A stretch of DNA of 64,000 nt from Qipengyuania qiaonensis (GTDB lineage Bacteria; Pseudomonadota; Alphaproteobacteria; Sphingomonadales; Sphingomonadaceae): positions 1 through 64,000 of the forward strand of contig NZ_JAIGNO010000011.1 in assembly GCF_019711515.1 (NCBI RefSeq), given 5' to 3'. Position numbers and translations under genes: made by a program. The notes beneath the pieces were generated by a model. That model saw nothing but the letters and a program-made list of their open reading frames with translations. It ran no database searches and was not told the origin of the DNA. This document shows positions 55,895 to 64,000 of this stretch, piece by piece (within the stretch, counting starts at the first letter, position 1; every line of letters starts with the position of its first letter).

Positions 55895-56502
55895 GTCACC
55901 GGTTGTTTAGCCGCAGCCAGCAGCCGCGCAACCGGAAGATCGTGCTCGCCGGCAATCGCCTGATCCAGAACGGTACGTTTCTCATCGCCGCGAATGACGA
56001 AAACCAGTCGATCGCTTGCCAGCAGCGAAGGCATAGTCAGGCTGATCCGATCGAACGGCGCCTCGGGCGGTAGCGGATCGGGAGTGAGACGAACCACGCT
56101 GCGCGGCTCGTCGGGCTTTGGATCGGTGTTGGGGAAGAGCGAGGCGATATGGCCGTCGGCGCCCATGCCGAGCCAGGCCAGGGTAAATCGTGGCACGGCT
56201 TCCATTTCGCTTAACGTGACAACCTCGGCTCCCGCGGGTTCGAACAGATCGCGCAGCTTCCCCGTATTCGAGGCTTTGTGGGCCTCCGGAACCACGCGGT
56301 CGTCACCCGGCCAGACGACAAGTCGCGTCCAATCGAGATCATGATCGAGCAGCTTTTCCATGATCGGAAAGGGGGTGGAGCCTCCCGGCACGGTGATCGT
56401 GACCGGCCCTTCGCGCTCGTCCAGGGCCTCGGCGAGTTGTGCAGACAGCCAGTCCGCAATGGCCGCGTCGCTGCGACTTTCTATGATCGTTACGTTGTCC
56501 AT
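55882..56502 (-). CDS. pgl: 6-phosphogluconolactonase
   Basis: A 206-residue protein with TITVPGGSTPFPIMEKL, WPGDDRVVP and LGMGADGHIASLFPNT, the active-site signatures of Pgl/NagB-like enzymes. It hydrolyses 6-phosphogluconolactone in the pentose phosphate and Entner-Doudoroff pathways. The protein is at the short end of the family. ATG 56502 is the first start at the family N-terminus. Overlaps the Nudix gene. Confidence 0.92.
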   Translation of the reverse strand: MDNVTIIESRSDAAIADWLSAQLAEALDEREGPVTITVPGGSTPFPIMEKLLDHDLDWTRLVVWPGDDRVVPEAHKASNTGKLRDLFEPAGAEVVTLSEMEAVPRFTLAWLGMGADGHIASLFPNTDPKPDEPRSVVRLTPDPLPPEAPFDRISLTMPSLLASDRLVFVIRGDEKRTVLDQAIAGEHDLPVARLLAAAKQPVTCFT

Positions 56503-56524
56503 GCATCCCTGATACACCAAGGCC

Positions 56525-56546
56525 GCCTTCCCCCAAGGGGAAAGGC
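56525..56546 (-). terminator. hairpin downstream of dps, possible terminator
   Basis: A 10-bp stem (GCCTTCCCCC against GGGGAAAGGC, one mismatch) with a 2-nt loop lies about 30 bp after the dps stop on the minus strand. No U-tract follows, so efficiency is unclear. Confidence 0.35.
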
Positions 56547-56577
56547 GACCTGCAGGCACTTTCGCTTAGCTATGCGC

Positions 56578-57039
56578 TTATTTGCTCGTCTGGTTGAGGA
56601 ACCAGATCCGTTCCTCGCACTGGTCGATCCAGTCGTCGACGATACCGCTGGTGGCGTTGTCACCCACACCCTCGGCGGCGTCTTTGACTTCGCCGAGCCG
56701 CGTATGCAGCTTGCGATTGTCGTCGCGCAGTTCGGTCACCATCGCGTCGGCCGTGATAGTCACGTCGTCCTGATCGGCGATGTTGGTCTGCTTCGCAACG
56801 CTGCCGATCGAGGTCAGCGTGAACTCGTCGTTCTTGCGCACACGCTCGCCGATCGCATCGACCGTGCCCACAAGCTGGGCAGCCTGTTCGTCGAACAGCA
56901 AGTGGAGATCGCGAAACCTCGGCCCTGCGACATGCCAGTGAAAATTCTTGGTCTTGAAGTAGAGCGCTACCGTATCGGCGAGAGCGCCGTTCAGTGCGGT
57001 CACAAGGCCCGCTTTGGAATTGTTGCCGAGTTCTGCCAT
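56578..57039 (-). CDS. dps: Dps family ferritin-like protein
   Basis: A 153-residue Dps. The intersubunit ferroxidase residues are in FHWHVAGPRFRDLHLLFDEQ and DAIGERVR. It stores iron as a 12-mer shell and protects DNA or the cell from peroxide. No lysine-rich N-terminal tail, so DNA binding is doubtful. Located among genes unrelated to the iron block in this window, but a companion for iron use. ATG 57039. Confidence 0.92.
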   Translation of the reverse strand: MAELGNNSKAGLVTALNGALADTVALYFKTKNFHWHVAGPRFRDLHLLFDEQAAQLVGTVDAIGERVRKNDEFTLTSIGSVAKQTNIADQDDVTITADAMVTELRDDNRKLHTRLGEVKDAAEGVGDNATSGIVDDWIDQCEERIWFLNQTSK

Positions 57040-57129
57040 GAGAATCGCCCCTTTCGTGCTGCATGTTCACCCGACCAACGGCGAACACCGTTTCTGGTTT
57101 CTAGGAGATGGTTGGTTGCGGTAATCGGC

Positions 57130-57696
57130 TCAGGCGATGATACCGCGCGCCGTCAATCCGGTCATAATCGCCAGCGCGAAAAGCAGGAGGGCGAGCGCTA
57201 TCCGCAGGGCGCGCAATGGCAACTTTCGCTCCAGTGCCGCGCCCGCGCCCCAGCCCACGGCTACCGCCGCCCCTCCCCCGATCGCCCCCCCGAGACCCGC
57301 CAGCGGCCAGGATGCGAAAACGACCGCGAAAGCGGCTACGAGAAAACGCGACGCGTCGGTGAGCTGGCGCGCAAAAAGCACGATGAAGATGGCGCCGAGG
57401 GAGCGTGTCGGCTCTTTGGGTACCTTTTCGCGGTTGGGCCACGCGCATTCGAAGGCGGCGAGCAACAGGGCGATGGCCACGAACATGGTCGTCGCGTTTT
57501 CGGACATCGTCTGCGCCAGCAAAGCTCCGAACCACGCGGCAATACCGGCGGTCGCCACAGAGCTGGCCAATGCGACGACAAGCAATCCGTTCGATGCGCC
57601 TAGCAGGCTCGCCATTCGCGCGACGAGCAACTGGTCGCGCGGCGCGCCGGTGGCGACGAGGAAACTGGCAACCATGGCAAACAGCAGCGATGTCAT
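57130..57696 (-). CDS. six-helix membrane protein, GDT1/TMEM165 (UPF0016)-like with degenerate motifs
   Basis: A 188-residue protein with six hydrophobic segments in two related halves. The layout matches the UPF0016/GDT1 cation exchangers, but the two ExGD[KR][TS] motifs look lost: helix 1 ends LVATGAPRDQLL and the second half has RQLTDASRFLV. Family members move Mn2+ or Ca2+. Loss of the acidic motif argues against transport or indicates a different role. Assignment is by pattern and is uncertain. It diverges from the SDR gene at 57774. Confidence 0.5.
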   Translation of the reverse strand: MTSLLFAMVASFLVATGAPRDQLLVARMASLLGASNGLLVVALASSVATAGIAAWFGALLAQTMSENATTMFVAIALLLAAFECAWPNREKVPKEPTRSLGAIFIVLFARQLTDASRFLVAAFAVVFASWPLAGLGGAIGGGAAVAVGWGAGAALERKLPLRALRIALALLLFALAIMTGLTARGIIA

Positions 57697-57773
57697 GGTC
57701 GTTTCGGCTCCTCTTCCTGTGCCAGGCTCATTGGGATAGCACGGCCCGACAAAAAACTAACGGGAGAGGGACA

Positions 57774-58568
57774 TTGGAACTCAAGAAAGGTATGGCGGCA
57801 GTGGTCACCGGCGGCGCTTCGGGTCTGGGCAAGGCCAGCGCGCAGGCACTCGCGGACGCCGGTCTGAAGGTCACTATTTTCGATATCAACGAAGACGCTG
57901 GGGAGGCTCATGCAAAAGATATCGGTGGCACCTTCGCGCGGGTCGACATTACCGATGAGCAATCCGTAATTGACAGCTTCGACAAGGCCCGTGCTGCACA
58001 CGGTCAAGAGCGCGTAACGGTTCACTGTGCAATGTCCAGTCGCCGCGGCAAGACCCTGGGCTGGGACAAGGAGAGCGGGCGCTACAAGCGGCTGGAAACA
58101 GCGGACTATGCCTTCGGTGCCGAGGGCATCCTCGTTTCGTCCTATCGCATAGGCAGCCTGTCCGCCCTCGGCATGGCCAATTCCGAGCCGCTCAACGAGG
58201 ATGGCGAGCGCGGCTGTATAACGCTCACCGCCAGTGTCGCCGCGCAGGACGGCCAGATCGGCCAGGTCATCTATGGCAGTTGCAAGGCGGGGGTGAACGG
58301 TCTCGTTCTGCTGATGGCGCGCGACCTTATGGACATCGGCATTCGCGTGAACTCGGTCATGCCGGGAATTTTCGCTACGCCACTGATGCTGGGCATGAAG
58401 GACCGCAATCCGCAGATGTGGGATCAGTTGAATGCCAGCGTCCCCTTCCCCAAGCGCCTCGGCCATCCGGAGGAATTCGCGTCGCTGATCTGCGAGATTG
58501 CACGAAATTCCTACATAAATGGCCATCAGTTCCGTCTGGATGGCGCGATCCGGATGCCGCCGAAATAG
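57774..58568 (+). CDS. short-chain dehydrogenase/reductase, HSD10-like, with altered catalytic motifs
   Basis: A 264-residue SDR. The nucleotide motif TGGASGLG, serine in TASVAAQDGQ and YGSCK are in place, and the C-terminus (HQFRLDGAIRMPPK) matches 3-hydroxyacyl-CoA dehydrogenase type II proteins. The usual NAG motif is HCAM, and the helix normally holding the catalytic Asn reads FGAEGI. Activity is therefore doubtful. TTG 57774 follows GGGAGAGGG; ATG 57792 is an alternative start that would remove part of the N-terminus. Confidence 0.8.
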   Translation: MELKKGMAAVVTGGASGLGKASAQALADAGLKVTIFDINEDAGEAHAKDIGGTFARVDITDEQSVIDSFDKARAAHGQERVTVHCAMSSRRGKTLGWDKESGRYKRLETADYAFGAEGILVSSYRIGSLSALGMANSEPLNEDGERGCITLTASVAAQDGQIGQVIYGSCKAGVNGLVLLMARDLMDIGIRVNSVMPGIFATPLMLGMKDRNPQMWDQLNASVPFPKRLGHPEEFASLICEIARNSYINGHQFRLDGAIRMPPK

Positions 58569-58666
58569 GTCAGGCTATATCTAGCGCGGCCTGCACGAGC
58601 CCGGATATCGGGCTATGCGCTCCCTGTGCCCTGCAAGTGCCATCGCCGATCGCCCACTCAGCAGCC

Positions 58667-59563
58667 CTACTGCCGTTGCGGCGGAAATCCGAGGCGAAGG
58701 CGTGCCGCCTCGTAACCGCTGGCAAGAAAGATCGCGAACGGTACTGCAACCAGGGCAAAATCGCGCTCCGGGTTTATGTCGGGGCGTCGCAGCCAGCGCA
58801 TCTCGCCCAGCATTTCGTGAACGAGCATCCGTGCCATGCCGAAGAAACTCTTGCGGTTTTCACGCTGCCAGCGGCCACCGAGCACACGCCGCTTCTTCGA
58901 AAGAATCGCGCCCAGTCGGGCACGACTTGGGTGGTTCACCGCCATGTCGGGCGCATAGATCAGCGCAGCGCCGCTGCGCGCGATCCGCTTGGCGCAATCC
59001 ATGTCGCCGCCCGAAAACAGCTCACCATTGAAACCGCCGACCTTGTCGAGCAGCGCGCGCGAACAGAGCCAGTTCGCCGTGACGCAGCGCTCGTTTGCGA
59101 GATACCATTCCTGCTTGAAGTAGGACGTCTGCTCGTAGCGCAGCAGCGTATCGCTGCCGCCATCGGTCCGGAACAGCTTTATGTGCCCGCCGATCAGTGC
59201 ATTCTCCCCATGACGCCGGGCATGTTCGAGCGCCTTTTCCACCCAGTCCTTGTCGGGAATGCAATCGTCGTCGGTGAACAGGACGAAGCGACCCCGAGCA
59301 TTGGCGACGGCGTGGTTTCGTGCGCGATAGGAGCCGGGCCGTTTTTCCCCGAGCAACCTGACATTGGCAAAGCGTTTCACGATCTCGGCGGTACTGTCGG
59401 TCGATCCGTTGTCGACGACGATCACCTCGAACATTTCCGGGGCGAGTGTCTGCTGCTGCAGCGCCTCGAGGCCGCCCGCAATGCGCCGCTCGCCGTTCCA
59501 TACCGGAATAATCACCGATATTTCGGGCGTCGTCTCTGTGATGGCTTCGCTACGAATGGACAT
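58667..59563 (-). CDS. family 2 glycosyltransferase
   Basis: A 298-residue GT2. ISVIIPVWNGERRI and VVDNGSTDSTAEIV mark the nucleotide-sugar fold; FTDDDCI gives the DxD-like metal site and the GGDMDCAKRIARSG segment follows. A C-terminal hydrophobic stretch (ALVAVPFAIFLASGY) suggests a membrane anchor. Likely in surface polysaccharide synthesis with the genes to the right. ATG 59563 has GAAGGAA upstream. Confidence 0.85.
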   Translation of the reverse strand: MSIRSEAITETTPEISVIIPVWNGERRIAGGLEALQQQTLAPEMFEVIVVDNGSTDSTAEIVKRFANVRLLGEKRPGSYRARNHAVANARGRFVLFTDDDCIPDKDWVEKALEHARRHGENALIGGHIKLFRTDGGSDTLLRYEQTSYFKQEWYLANERCVTANWLCSRALLDKVGGFNGELFSGGDMDCAKRIARSGAALIYAPDMAVNHPSRARLGAILSKKRRVLGGRWQRENRKSFFGMARMLVHEMLGEMRWLRRPDINPERDFALVAVPFAIFLASGYEAARLRLGFPPQRQ

Positions 59564-60114
59564 GGGTTCCTTCAATCAAACAGCAAATGCGGCAGGCAGA
59601 ACGGACCCAACCGCTCATCCAAAAGGCCGAACCGCGCACAGCAAACCCCGTATGATGTTTATTGCTGCAGTGCAGCAAGAACTTTCGAGAAACCGTGCCG
59701 GACATCGGGCAATCCGAGCCTGCACCCGTTACGAATACGGTGGCCCGGCGTTCCCGACGGCCATTACGGCAAGTCCCGCCGTGTCGTAAGAAAGCGCCGA
59801 TTGGCAAAGGGTATAGCAACCGGCAGAATTCCTGGATCGAATGCGGCACAAAAAACGGCGTTCTGCGAAGCAGCCTTTCGGTGGTACGCAATTGTGCTCA
59901 TTATTCGGACACCACCCAAATGCACCGCACCATCAAACATCCACTGCGTTAGAGAAACGGAAATATATGTGGCCGGAAGTACGACTATGAGATTCGAAAA
60001 CAATAGCGAGCCTTACGACGGCATTTTCGTCAACAGGCATCCTTCCGGTTACGCATGCTCGCTATATTGCGCTTTGCGATCTGCGGCGCACGTTCAGCCC
60101 GACAGTTCACGCCT
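59564..60114. other. 551-bp noncoding gap between divergent polysaccharide genes
   Basis: No convincing gene is seen: frames are short or run as shadows, lack ribosome sites and have biased composition. The sequence is less GC-rich than its surroundings. It contains a 17-bp dyad at 59662-59678 and a TATATT at 60063-60068 that could be the -10 of galE. Possibly holds the promoters of both flanking genes. Confidence 0.6.
59662..59678. promoter_or_regulatory. 17-bp dyad, candidate operator
   Basis: TTGCTGCA, one central base, then TGCAGCAA: a perfect 8-bp inverted repeat. The compact symmetry, in a regulatory gap about 100 bp upstream of the minus-strand GT2 start, is typical of dimer-binding repressor sites. 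No regulator is adjacent. Confidence 0.35.
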
Positions 60115-61098
60115 GTGAAGACCGTCCTTGTCACCGGCGGAGCAGGCTATGTCGGAGCGCATTGCTGCAAGGCCTTCGCCAAAGCCGGCTGGAAAGTAGT
60201 CACCTTCGACAATCTGTCGCGGGGATGGCGCGATTCGGTAAAATGGGGCCCCCTGATAGAAGGCGATCTCCTGGACGCAGCGGCAATCGGCGATGCCGTT
60301 TCCGAGACGAAACCCGACCTTGTCGCGCATTTCGCAGCCTTCGCCTATGTCGGTGAGTCCATGTCCGATCCAGCAAGCTACTACCGCAACAATTGCGTGG
60401 GGACGATGAACCTGCTCGATGCCATGATGGAACACGGCGTGAAGCGGATGCTCTTTTCCAGCACCTGTGCAACCTACGGTATTCCCGAAAGACTTCCCAT
60501 CGACGAGGGGCTGAGCCAGAATCCGATCAATCCATATGGCCGCTCGAAGCTCGTCATCGAGCAGGTCCTGAAGGATTATGCCGCGGCCTATGGCCTTTCC
60601 AGCGTGTCGCTCAGATATTTCAACGCCGCAGGGGCCGATCCCGATGGCGAAATAGGCGAGAAGCATGAACCTGAAACCCATGCCATCCCGCTAGCCATAG
60701 CCGCATCGCTGGAGCCCGGCAGCGAATTCACCGTCCTTGGGACCGATTTCGAGACGCGCGACGGCAGCGCGGTGCGGGATTACATCCACGTAGCCGATCT
60801 GGCGGATGCGCATGTCGCAGGCGGCGAATTTCTCATGGAACACGACGGCTGTCATGCATTCAACCTGGGGACCGGCGTTGGTACGAGCGTGATCGAACTG
60901 CTCGACGCGGTCGAACGAGCTACCGGTCAGAAGCCGAATGCGCGCTTCGGACCCCGCCGTGCCGGCGATCCACCGGCTCTGGTTGCATCTTACGACAAAA
61001 TCGAACGATGCTTGGGCTGGACCCCAAAACAGTCGGGCATCGACCGGATCGTGGAAACAGCCGTCAGCTGGCACCGGCGTCAGTCCGGCGAAACATGA
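60115..61098 (+). CDS. galE: UDP-glucose 4-epimerase
   Basis: A 327-residue GalE. NAD motif TGGAGYVGAH, catalytic YGRSK with Ser/Thr in SSTCATYG, and VRDYIHVADLADAH are present. It interconverts UDP-glucose and UDP-galactose (or related sugars) for the polysaccharide. GTG 60115 gives the standard MKTVLVTGG start but has no ribosome site; ATG 60055 is in frame and adds 20 residues. The next gene's start overlaps the stop (ATGA). Confidence 0.92.
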   Translation: MKTVLVTGGAGYVGAHCCKAFAKAGWKVVTFDNLSRGWRDSVKWGPLIEGDLLDAAAIGDAVSETKPDLVAHFAAFAYVGESMSDPASYYRNNCVGTMNLLDAMMEHGVKRMLFSSTCATYGIPERLPIDEGLSQNPINPYGRSKLVIEQVLKDYAAAYGLSSVSLRYFNAAGADPDGEIGEKHEPETHAIPLAIAASLEPGSEFTVLGTDFETRDGSAVRDYIHVADLADAHVAGGEFLMEHDGCHAFNLGTGVGTSVIELLDAVERATGQKPNARFGPRRAGDPPALVASYDKIERCLGWTPKQSGIDRIVETAVSWHRRQSGET

Positions 61099-62090
61099 TA
61101 TGCGATGAGTCAAAACCGGTAGTTGCGATCGTCATTCCAGCCTTCGATGCCGAGGCGACGATTACGGAAACTCTCGAAAGCGTGAGAGCCCAAAGTTGGC
61201 CGGCGCTCGACATAGTGGTGGTTGACGATGGATCGTCCGACCGCACGACCGATCTCGTTGAGCAGCAAGCCCGCGAAGATGGACGTATTCGTCTGATCCG
61301 GCAGGAAAATGGCGGAGTGGCAGCGGCACGCAATCGCGGCGCTCAGTCGAGCAATGCACCCTTCATCGCTTTTCTCGACGCTGACGACGTTTGGGCGCGG
61401 GAGAAGATCGCTGCACAGATGGCTCTGGTGCAGGATGACGAGGGCAACCCGCAGCTGGTCTATTGCTGGTTCGCCCAGATCGATCGACACAGCACGGTCT
61501 ATCCGGTCGGCAACCAGCGGATCATCGAAGGTGACGTGCTGGAGGAAATCTCCCGTTCGAATTTCGTCGGCAATGGCAGTTCTTTGCTCGTCCCGCGCGA
61601 GATATTCGACAGGATAGGCGGTTTCGATGCAGGTTTGCGGGAAAATGACGCGCAAGGGTGCGAAGATCTGCTGTTTCTTGCCCTCGCGTCGCGCCACTAC
61701 CGGTTTCGCGTCGTCCCGCGTCATCTGCTGGGATATCGGCTCAGTCACGGAAGTATGTCCGCCTCGGTCGATCGCATGCTGAGGTCTTTCGACTTCGTGG
61801 CCGAGCGGATCATCGCGCTCGAAGGCGGGACTGCGGCCGCCTGGGCTGCGCATCGCAAGGACCTGATCCGCTGGCTGGCGGGACGCGCGGCCATGGGCGG
61901 GCGCGTCGGCATCGCACTTAATATTCTCGGGCGGATGGGGCCAGGTTCCGTCGGCGACATCGTTTCATCGATCCCGGAACTGGCAAGAACCTATTTTCGC
62001 GCGGTCGTCGTACCGGGCTGGCTCAAGCGAGCATCGCGCAGCGCACGTATCATGCGGCGCCGGCCGCGCTATCTGGATATAGATTGGTGA
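61095..62090 (+). CDS. family 2 glycosyltransferase
   Basis: A 331-residue GT2. VAIVIPAFDAEATI, VVDDGSSDRTTDLV and the DADDVW metal motif are clear, with GCEDLLFLALA later. Starts in the galE stop codon, so coupled. Likely builds the surface glycan exported by the adjoining ABC transporter. A basic C-terminus (KRASRSARIMRRRPR) may attach to the membrane. Acceptor and donor unknown. Confidence 0.86.
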   Translation: MICDESKPVVAIVIPAFDAEATITETLESVRAQSWPALDIVVVDDGSSDRTTDLVEQQAREDGRIRLIRQENGGVAAARNRGAQSSNAPFIAFLDADDVWAREKIAAQMALVQDDEGNPQLVYCWFAQIDRHSTVYPVGNQRIIEGDVLEEISRSNFVGNGSSLLVPREIFDRIGGFDAGLRENDAQGCEDLLFLALASRHYRFRVVPRHLLGYRLSHGSMSASVDRMLRSFDFVAERIIALEGGTAAAWAAHRKDLIRWLAGRAAMGGRVGIALNILGRMGPGSVGDIVSSIPELARTYFRAVVVPGWLKRASRSARIMRRRPRYLDIDW

Positions 62091-62101
62091 CGCTCATCCG
62101 A

Positions 62102-63343
62102 TCAGTCCAGCACCCAACGCCGGGGGGGATTTAGAACCGCGGATGTCTTGGCCGCCCCTTCGATCTTTATCGGATAGGCGCGCCAGTGGTAATCGTAGGC
62201 GTAGTCCCAATTCTGGTCATGAAGACCTATACTGACCGCGTATTCGCCGGGCGAAAGATCGAGACGATCGAGTTCAAGACGGACATTCCGCAATCGCTCC
62301 CTCGGCAAAGCGACCTCGTCCATCTTCGTATTGATGTCCAGAATCGCCGGCTCGCCATCGTCTTGCATAGGTGACAGCGCCAGGCTGACGATCGGGCTCT
62401 CCTTGCCCTCACCCTGCATCTCGATGTGAACGGTGATCGCTTCCCCAACTTGGAATACGGATCGCTCGGCTCCATTGGCATCTTGGATGGAAACCCGCGC
62501 AATGGCCAGTTCTTGAGAGCCGAAGCGGTTCTCGCCGGCACGAAGCTCAATTCCTCCCGGTAACTGACGATCTGGAAGCGCCTGCGGCGTCTTATCCCGG
62601 GTCCGCGCCTGCATGCGCGCCTCGTATTCGCCGATCACCACTTCCGGCGTCCCGTCGACGACCGTGCTGCCGCCGTCGAGCCAAAGGGCGCGATCGCAGA
62701 GTTGCTCGACCTGCGACATGTCGTGAGTCACCAGAATGATCGCCATACCCTTCGCGCGAAGTTCCCGGATCCGCTCATAGCATTGTGCCTGAAAAGCCAT
62801 GTCTCCGACCGATAGTACTTCATCGATCAAAAGCACGTCGGGAGCGGCGTGGATCGCCGTCGAGAAGCCCAACCTCAGCCTCATCCCCGAAGAGTAGGTG
62901 CGAACGGGCGCGTCGATGTAGTCCTCCAACTGGCCGAAAGCGACGATCGCATCCATACGGCGCTCAGCCTCGCGTTTGGTCAGTCCAGCGATTACGCTCC
63001 CGATGAGCACGTTGTCGCGACCGCTCAATTCATCGTGCATACCCACATTGAGATCGAGCAATCCCCCGATCCGCCCGCTCGTGTGGAGTGTTCCGGCATC
63101 GGGTCGAAGAACCTTGCCCAGCAGCCGAAGCAAGGTCGATTTGCCGCTGCCGTTTCGACCGACGATGCCGAGCATCTCGCCGGACGCGACGGAAAAGCCG
63201 ATATCGCGCAAGGCCCAGAAGCGTTCCGCACGGCGTGGCAGGCGTGGCGGCTGTGTCAGCAGTCGCCGCAAGGAACGCGGACGATGGGGATCGTAGCGCC
63301 TGAACAATTTGCCCAGCCCTTCGGCGGAAACATGCCCCCCCAT
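62102..63343 (-). CDS. polysaccharide ABC transporter ATP-binding protein with Wzt-like C-terminal domain
   Basis: A 413-residue ATPase. Walker A GRNGSGKST, ABC signature YSSGMRLRLG, Walker B VLLIDEV and H-loop LVTHD. About 165 extra residues follow with beta-rich sequence like the Wzt carbohydrate-binding domain that recognises the capped end of the glycan. It pairs with the permease, whose stop overlaps its start by one base (TGATG). Exports an O-antigen- or capsule-type polysaccharide. Converges on the GT2. Confidence 0.9.
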   Translation of the reverse strand: MGGHVSAEGLGKLFRRYDPHRPRSLRRLLTQPPRLPRRAERFWALRDIGFSVASGEMLGIVGRNGSGKSTLLRLLGKVLRPDAGTLHTSGRIGGLLDLNVGMHDELSGRDNVLIGSVIAGLTKREAERRMDAIVAFGQLEDYIDAPVRTYSSGMRLRLGFSTAIHAAPDVLLIDEVLSVGDMAFQAQCYERIRELRAKGMAIILVTHDMSQVEQLCDRALWLDGGSTVVDGTPEVVIGEYEARMQARTRDKTPQALPDRQLPGGIELRAGENRFGSQELAIARVSIQDANGAERSVFQVGEAITVHIEMQGEGKESPIVSLALSPMQDDGEPAILDINTKMDEVALPRERLRNVRLELDRLDLSPGEYAVSIGLHDQNWDYAYDYHWRAYPIKIEGAAKTSAVLNPPRRWVLD

Positions 63344-64000
63344 CACAGCTCTTCCAGGAAGCTCTGGCGGGCGCGCTGGAAATAGCTTTGACCGAACCAA
63401 AGCAACAGAAGCGAGCCGAAAAGGACCATGCCGAGGGAAGCCCAATCGGGCCAGATCCCGCGAAGGACGATGTCTCTGTACGAGGTGATCACCGTCACCA
63501 TCGGGTTCAATCGGAAATAGGGTTGAAGCGCATCGGGAATGTTCGACAGCGAGTAGAAAATCGGCGTTACGTAATAGCCGAGCTGGAGGAGAACCGGCAG
63601 GATTTGCTCGACATCGCGTAGAGCAACATTGAGCGCGGCGATGACAAAGCACAGTGCCAAGGTGAAAAAGAACTGCACCGCAACGACCAACGGCAGAGCC
63701 AGATAGGCGGCGGTCGGCGCGACCCCTTCGATAACCGTCAGGATCACCAATAGTGGCAGCGCGATCAGCAAATTGAGAAAGGCAGCGACGACGGATACGA
63801 CCGGCAAGGTTCCGAGCGGAAATCCGGGTTGCGCAACAAGGCCGGGATTGGCCGACATGCTGGTAACTGCAGACATCAGCGATGATTGAGTCCAGTTCCA
63901 AACCAGAATGCCGATGAAAGCAAACGACGCGTAATTCTCTATTCCAAGATCGAGCACATGTCCGAACAGGAAATAGAAGACGGTCAGAAAGAGGAGCGGG
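63343..64000 (-). CDS. polysaccharide ABC transporter permease (Wzm/ABC-2 type), 5' end outside window
   Basis: The C-terminal 218 or so residues of an ABC-2 permease. ASFAFIGILVWNWTQ, DVEQILPVLLQLGYYVTPIFYS and LNPMVTVITSYRDIVL are typical of Wzm/KpsM-like exporters, with several hydrophobic segments. The frame remains open to the window edge (PLLFLTVFYFLFGHV precedes), so the gene continues beyond 64000. Forms the inner-membrane channel with the ATPase downstream. Confidence 0.9.
   Translation of the reverse strand, partial: PLLFLTVFYFLFGHVLDLGIENYASFAFIGILVWNWTQSSLMSAVTSMSANPGLVAQPGFPLGTLPVVSVVAAFLNLLIALPLLVILTVIEGVAPTAAYLALPLVVAVQFFFTLALCFVIAALNVALRDVEQILPVLLQLGYYVTPIFYSLSNIPDALQPYFRLNPMVTVITSYRDIVLRGIWPDWASLGMVLFGSLLLLWFGQSYFQRARQSFLEEL

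Noticed and set aside
59550-59891. 113-codon frame in the polysaccharide gap
   Set aside because: Cysteine- and arginine-rich, no start signal and overlaps the GT2 start.
1-64000. CRISPR arrays, prophage, toxin-antitoxin or defence islands
   Set aside because: No direct repeat arrays, integrases, transposases or known defence motifs were seen.

Overview
The window is high-GC DNA, densely packed and with short intergenic gaps, that looks like a chromosome piece from an alphaproteobacterium of the Sphingomonadales, most likely the Erythrobacteraceae. The supports are paired TonB-dependent receptors, a DUF6607 protein, a crtY-crtI-(LOG)-crtB carotenoid operon, a metabolite:H+ symporter with an extra loop, and the protein sequences in general. 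This is inference from family content; no 16S or other decisive marker is present. I see no tRNA, rRNA, insertion sequence, prophage or CRISPR array.

Layout. 1-2.5 kb: lipid-type methyltransferase, MFS exporter and ArsC reductase. 2.6-8.3 kb: iron/heme uptake block (hemoglobin-type TonB receptor, DUF6607 protein, catecholate-type TonB receptor); a matching 24-bp motif precedes each receptor gene. 8.4-11.3 kb: lone [2Fe-2S] subunit, class II aldolase, MATE exporter. 11.3-21.4 kb: a chemotaxis block, cheA-cheW-cheY-cheB-cheR, then a GGDEF/EAL protein and two chemoreceptors. 21.4-25.8 kb: a very long beta-propeller/amidohydrolase protein with a LacI regulator upstream. 25.9-31.7 kb: PilZ protein, flavin monooxygenase, CinA-like protein and a giant DUF2339 membrane protein.

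31.8-35.0 kb: rplK-rplA and secE-nusG on the minus strand, split by an oppositely oriented double-domain aspartyl protease. 35.2-43.2 kb: alanine/sodium symporter, a 49-residue small protein, GT87 mannosyltransferase-type protein, two hydrolases of peptide type, MipA/OmpV protein and a DUF2059 protein. 43.3-47.6 kb: carotenoid operon with translationally overlapping genes. 47.7-52.9 kb: acyl-CoA carboxylase (biotin and carboxyltransferase subunits) plus an MHS transporter, with two different palindromic intergenic repeats. 52.9-58.6 kb: Bcr/CflA transporter, DNA polymerase IV, Nudix, 6-phosphogluconolactonase, Dps, a GDT1-like membrane protein and an SDR. 58.7-64.0 kb: surface polysaccharide genes (two GT2 transferases, GalE, Wzt/Wzm-type ABC exporter), with the permease cut by the window end.

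The most unusual items are a CheA that lacks P2 and carries a second CheW-like domain and a receiver-like tail; the interruption of the normally contiguous secE-nusG-rplK-rplA block; a crtB gene whose only sensible start is CTG; a palindromic repeat that exactly fills a stop-to-start gap and supplies the ribosome binding site; and an SDR that has lost its usual NAG and catalytic Asn signatures. None of these is proven to be a new system from the sequence alone.
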